From contig NZ_SPNT01000003.1 of NCBI RefSeq assembly GCF_004959855.1, positions 62,001 to 126,000 on the forward strand: 64,000 bases of DNA. The letters are read 5' to 3'. Shown here in pieces: positions 60,176 to 64,000 of the stretch. Every line of letters begins with the position of its first letter. The stretch's first letter is position 1. Under the pieces are notes generated by a model. The model saw only the letters and a program-made list of their open reading frames with translations, was not told where the DNA came from and did no database searches. The translations under genes and the position numbers were made by a program. Source of the DNA: Nitratireductor sp. XY-223. GTDB lineage: Bacteria > Pseudomonadota > Alphaproteobacteria > Rhizobiales > Rhizobiaceae.

Positions 60176-61267
60176 GCCCGTTGTAGCGTCGCCACCAACG
60201 TATGCGCCGGTGTCGGCAAGACCGCTGGAGAAGTCGGTGTAGCGAACTTCACCGCGAACTTCGAGGTTAGCAACCGGGTTCCAGACCAGAACACCTTCGA
60301 TTGCCCACGAGTCGATGCCGGAGTTGGCGCTAGCAATAGGAGCCGTGCCGGCAAGAGCGTTGAAGTAGTAATCAGAGGAGTACTGACCACCGACCGAACC
60401 CTTGAAGTTCGGAGCGAACTGGTGCTGGTACGAAGCAATGACTGACCACTCGGGCGTGTAGGTGCCGCCACCAGCAATACCGGTCGGCGATGCGTTGGCG
60501 CCGTAGCGGGTCGGACCGTCAGCGTAGAAACCCTGAACGATCACGTTACCAGCCGGACCGACGTCCATGTTCAAGCCGAGCTTGAGACCGAAGTTCTCAG
60601 CGGACTGGTCGTAACCGCCAGCACCATAGATCGTTGCACCGGCAAAGACACCGCCCACACGACCCGTGATATCAGGCATGTAAGTCGCACCGTCGCCATC
60701 GTCGTTGGCGGAGATCGCTGCGAACCAGTTGGAACCGGTCAGGTTGTAACCGATCTGGTTTGCCTGCGAGTAGCCGTAGTTCAGACCGTTGTCGGAGTGC
60801 GAACCGAAGCCCGATGCACCACCGTTCTTGGAGCTGACCCAGGTCGTTTCCGTGTAACCGAAGATCAGGCCGCCGAGTTCGGCGTATGCCTGGTCGACGA
60901 AGGTCGGCAGGTCGTAGGTGGCGGCGTTGTTCAGGTCAGCAGTGCTTGTATCGCCCTGGATACGGACATAAGCGTGCAGCACACCGTATTCGGTGTCTTC
61001 CTTGGCCTGGAAGTTCACACGACCACGTACGTTGGTGGTGTAGCTGTCGTTGTTGCTGTTGAAGTTGATGTCCATACGGACAAAACCGCTGATCTTCAGG
61101 CAGGTTTCCGTGCCCGGGATGTAAAAGTAACCAGCGCCGAAGGCGTCACAGACGCGCACATATTCGACGGGTTCCGGCTCAGCTGCGACGATAGCGTCTG
61201 CCGCAGAAGCACCGGAGACTGCGAGCATTGCCGCAGCGGAGCCGAGAAGAAGGCTCTTGATTTTCAT
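60149..61267 (-). CDS. Outer-membrane porin, Omp2/RopA type (paralog 2)
   Basis: First 65 residues identical to porin 1 through SGFVRM; ends GLFRLQRNF. Confidence 0.95.
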   Translation of the reverse strand: MKIKSLLLGSAAAMLAVSGASAADAIVAAEPEPVEYVRVCDAFGAGYFYIPGTETCLKISGFVRMDINFNSNNDSYTTNVRGRVNFQAKEDTEYGVLHAYVRIQGDTSTADLNNAATYDLPTFVDQAYAELGGLIFGYTETTWVSSKNGGASGFGSHSDNGLNYGYSQANQIGYNLTGSNWFAAISANDDGDGATYMPDITGRVGGVFAGATIYGAGGYDQSAENFGLKLGLNMDVGPAGNVIVQGFYADGPTRYGANASPTGIAGGGTYTPEWSVIASYQHQFAPNFKGSVGGQYSSDYYFNALAGTAPIASANSGIDSWAIEGVLVWNPVANLEVRGEVRYTDFSSGLADTGAYVGGDATTGLFRLQRNF

Positions 61268-61283
61268 TTCTGACCTCCAGTCA
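61125..61283 (-). repeat. 159-bp perfect inverted repeat, porin 2 copy
   Basis: Reverse complement identical to 57815-57973. Confidence 0.9.
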
Positions 61284-61702
61284 ATTTCCTTAAACGGTCT
61301 GGGCATTGGCTGCGAGGCAGCGTTCCCTGTCCCATCCCCAACTAAAAAGAAGATAAACGCCAATCCGTCCCTCTTCCGAGATTGAAGATACCGAACGGGT
61401 TGCGTGAAGCAACGGGGATTTTGGTTTCTGTTAGGGCTGTGGAAGAGGTTGGGGGGTAGCTGTTGCACAAAAGACACGATTTCGCTCACGCAGCCCCCCA
61501 AACCCTTTACAGCCGTTAATAAAATTCACGGAAATCCGACGGGAATCGGTGCGGAACTCCACCCGGACGGGCGTCGAAACGGCCGTAAATACCCATCAAG
61601 TGCGTTTTGATTCGGACTTGTGGACAATGTCGCACCGGTCCTGATTCCCCCGCTTCGGGCCGATTTCCTCGACTGACCTGGGATAAATGCGGGGAGGCTA
61701 TA

Positions 61703-61792
61703 TGGCGGAGAGGAAGGGATTCGAACCCTCGAGACGGTTCCCCGTCTACTCCCTTAGCAGGGGAGCGCCTTCGACCACTCGGCCACCTCTCC
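61703..61792 (-). tRNA. tRNA-Ser(GCT)
   Basis: Reverse strand GGAGAGGTGGCCGAGTGGTCGAAGGCGCTCCCCTGCTAAGGGAGTAGACGGGG...GGTTCGAATCCCTTCCTCTCCGCCA; class II with long variable arm, encoded CCA. Confidence 0.95.
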
Positions 61793-61847
61793 GGCACCGC
61801 CCGAATTAGCGATAGTTCCTTTGCGGTGCAAGGATTTTTCAATTCCC

Positions 61848-63626
61848 TCAGGTTTTTTTTGCGGCGGGCATGATCACGTCCACGTCGAAATCGCAGGCGG
61901 TGTCGCGCGCCAGCGCTTCCATCGCCTGGTGCTGACTCAAAAAGACCCGGCCGGTCAGCTGATCAAGGAAATGCGAGCGCTCCAGCCGGTCCATGACCGG
62001 CCCCTTGACCTCGCTGAGATGGAGGGTCACGCCGATGTCCCGGAGACGCGCGTTGATCGCCTCGAGCGATTCCAGCGCGCTCATGTCGATTTCGTTGACG
62101 GCCGGGCACATCAGCACGACATGCTTCAACTCCGGCTTCCGCGCCACCAGGTCGTAGATGCGGTCTTCCAGGAAACGCGCATTGGCGAAATATAGGCTTT
62201 CGTCGACGCGCAGCGTCAGCACCCGCCTGTCGGTGATGACATCATGGCGCAGGATGTTGCGGTAGTGCTCGGTTCCGGGCACGCGCCCGACAACGGCCGT
62301 GTGCGGCCGCGATGTCCGGTAAAGATGGATCAGCACGGAGATCAGCACGCCCGCCGTCACGCCGAGTTCGACGCCGGCGCCGAGTGTGATCAGCACGGTC
62401 GCGCCGACAGCCGCGAAATCCGCCTTCGAATAGTTCCATGCTTTTGAAAGGATGGAGAAATCGACAAGCGACAGCACGGCCACGATAATCGTCGCGCCCA
62501 GTGTCGCCTTGGGCAGGAAGAAGATCAGCGGCGTCAGGAAAAGGGCGGCAAATGCCAGTCCCGCGGCCGTATACGCACCGGCGGCCGGCGTCCGCGCACC
62601 GGCGTCGAAATTGACGACGGAGCGGGCGAATCCGCCGGTGACCGGGTAGCCGCCCGTGAAGGCCGCGCCGATATTGGCGGCGCCGAGACCGACGAGTTCC
62701 TGGTCGGGGTCGATTCGCTGCCGGCGCTTGGCTGCCAGGGTCTGGGCGACGGATACGGATTCGACAAAGCCGATCACCGAAATCAGCACGGCGGCAGCGG
62801 CGAGTTCGCTCCACAGCTCCAGGGAAAAGGAGGGTATTGTCAGCGGCGGCAGGCTTTGCGGCACCGCGCCCACCGTCGCGACGCCGCGGTCGGCCAGGTC
62901 GAAGGCCCAGACAACGAGCGTTGTCAGGGCGACCGCGGCCACAGGGCCGGCCTTGGCGATGACGTCCGCCAGGCGCGGTCCGAAGCCGATGCGCCTCAGC
63001 GCCGGCTTCAGGCCCTTGCGCACCCAGAAGAGAAAACCCGTCGCGGCAACGCCGATCGCCATGGTAAACCCGTTCGCCTCGGACAGGTGCCGGGCGATGG
63101 ATACCAGCAGTTCGAGCAGATTGTGACCGGATGCCTCGATGCCGAGGATGTGCTTCAACTGGTTTGCGGCGATGAGGATTCCGGTCGCGGAGATAAAGCC
63201 GGCGATCACTGGATGCGACAAAAAATTTGCAAGAAAGCCAAGCCTGAAAACGCCGAGCAGCAGCAGGAAGCCGCCGGACATCAGTGCGAGCGTGAGCGCG
63301 GCGGTAATGTACTGCGCGGATCCGGGCTCCGCGATCTGACCGACGGCCGCCGCCGTCATCAGCGACACGACCGCAACCGGCCCGACCGCCAAAGCCCGGC
63401 TGGTGCCGAAGATCGCATAGAGCACAATCGGCGCGATCGAGGCATAGAGGCCCGTCTGCGCCGGCAGCCCTGCGAGCAGCGCGTAGGCGAGCGACTGGGG
63501 AATCAGCATGATCGTGACGACGACGGCGGCAACCAGGTCGTCCGCCAGGGCGCTTCGGTCGTAGCCGCGCCCCCAGTCGAGGAGCGGAATGTATTGCCGG
63601 ACGCGCGATGCGCTGTTTCTCGCCAT
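61848..63626 (-). CDS. SulP/SLC26 family anion transporter with C-terminal STAS domain
   Basis: LIPQSLAYALLAGLPAQTGLYASIAPIVLYAIFGTSRALAVGPVAVVSLMTAAA; STAS PAVNEIDMSALESLEAINARLRDIGVTLHLSEVKGPV. Confidence 0.93.
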   Translation of the reverse strand: MARNSASRVRQYIPLLDWGRGYDRSALADDLVAAVVVTIMLIPQSLAYALLAGLPAQTGLYASIAPIVLYAIFGTSRALAVGPVAVVSLMTAAAVGQIAEPGSAQYITAALTLALMSGGFLLLLGVFRLGFLANFLSHPVIAGFISATGILIAANQLKHILGIEASGHNLLELLVSIARHLSEANGFTMAIGVAATGFLFWVRKGLKPALRRIGFGPRLADVIAKAGPVAAVALTTLVVWAFDLADRGVATVGAVPQSLPPLTIPSFSLELWSELAAAAVLISVIGFVESVSVAQTLAAKRRQRIDPDQELVGLGAANIGAAFTGGYPVTGGFARSVVNFDAGARTPAAGAYTAAGLAFAALFLTPLIFFLPKATLGATIIVAVLSLVDFSILSKAWNYSKADFAAVGATVLITLGAGVELGVTAGVLISVLIHLYRTSRPHTAVVGRVPGTEHYRNILRHDVITDRRVLTLRVDESLYFANARFLEDRIYDLVARKPELKHVVLMCPAVNEIDMSALESLEAINARLRDIGVTLHLSEVKGPVMDRLERSHFLDQLTGRVFLSQHQAMEALARDTACDFDVDVIMPAAKKT

Positions 63627-63709
63627 TTGTCTTTCCACGGTCGCAAGGCCGGGCCGCCGGCCGTCGCACGGCGGAGCCGGATAGAATTCGGATCGGTTTG
63701 TTCGGGCGT

Positions 63710-64000
63710 TCAGCCGACCATATCAGGCCTGGCCAGCCATTCCTTGCCGCGCAGCATGGCCCGCCAGTACATCGGCGGCAGGATCTTTTCCTTCAGGAAC
63801 CACGCGGCGCGGGTCGGTTTGCGGCCGTTGATCAGCCAGGTCGGCATGCTCGGCAGCAGCTTGCCGCCATAGCCGAATTCGGCGAGCACGATCTTGCCGC
63901 GCTCGACGGTCAGCGGGCAGGAGCCATAGCCGTCGTAATGGGCGACCGAGCGGGCGCGTCCCATGTCCTGCAACAGGTTGTTGGCGACCGTCGGTGCCTG
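63710..64000 (-). CDS. C-terminus of sulfide:quinone oxidoreductase-like FAD/NAD(P) oxidoreductase (truncated by window)
   Basis: QAPTVANNLLQDMGRARSVAHYDGYGSCPLTVERGKIVLAEFGYGGKLLPSMP...FLKEKILPPMYWRAMLRGKEWL; frame open to window edge. Confidence 0.7.
   Translation of the reverse strand, partial: QAPTVANNLLQDMGRARSVAHYDGYGSCPLTVERGKIVLAEFGYGGKLLPSMPTWLINGRKPTRAAWFLKEKILPPMYWRAMLRGKEWLARPDMVG

Noticed and set aside
57815-61283. Interpretation of the porin/integrase locus as an IS or composite transposon
   Set aside because: No transposase, no terminal inverted repeats with target-site duplication; the repeats are coding porin sequence and the enzyme is a tyrosine recombinase.
62242-63669. 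475-aa minus-strand ORF overlapping sulP in another frame
   Set aside because: R/A/D/G-rich alternate frame of the SulP gene.

Overview
GC-rich alphaproteobacterial chromosome segment, most likely Hyphomicrobiales/Rhizobiales judging by gene content and order. It is mostly core genome. In order, the main loci are: a CadC-like regulator; a siderophore-interacting protein; oligopeptidase B; msrB; a complete seven-gene Mrp/Pha cation/H+ antiporter operon; mucR; sufE; a PAS histidine kinase; PBP1A; a three-gene system resembling rhizobial feuN-feuP-feuQ; cytochrome c maturation (cycHJKL/ccmIEFH); a DegP protease; a second two-component system; glnE; a PleC-like kinase; pepN; an orphan form II CoxL-type molybdo-hydroxylase; a family-4-like uracil-DNA glycosylase; ETF-QO; AMP nucleosidase; GST; tRNA-Ser(GCT); a SulP transporter; and the end of an SQR-like gene. 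The most unusual locus is 57.2-61.8 kb. Two paralogous porins lie in inverted, convergent orientation around an intact tyrosine recombinase. They share a perfect 159-bp 5' block. One porin has a perfect hairpin that buries its Shine-Dalgarno sequence, and several further palindromes sit in the gaps. This looks like an invertible or gene-converting outer-membrane porin switch and is the best candidate for an undescribed system. Other leads are a UDG lacking two of the four expected Fe-S cysteines, a pair of matching MerR/LiuR-type 16-bp operators, an IRO-box upstream of the siderophore-interacting protein, a perfect CtrA box upstream of the PleC-like kinase, and a perfect 12-bp-arm AT palindrome upstream of a DUF1761 gene. 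No rRNA, CRISPR array or IS element was seen. All family assignments come from reading the sequence; no database search was run.
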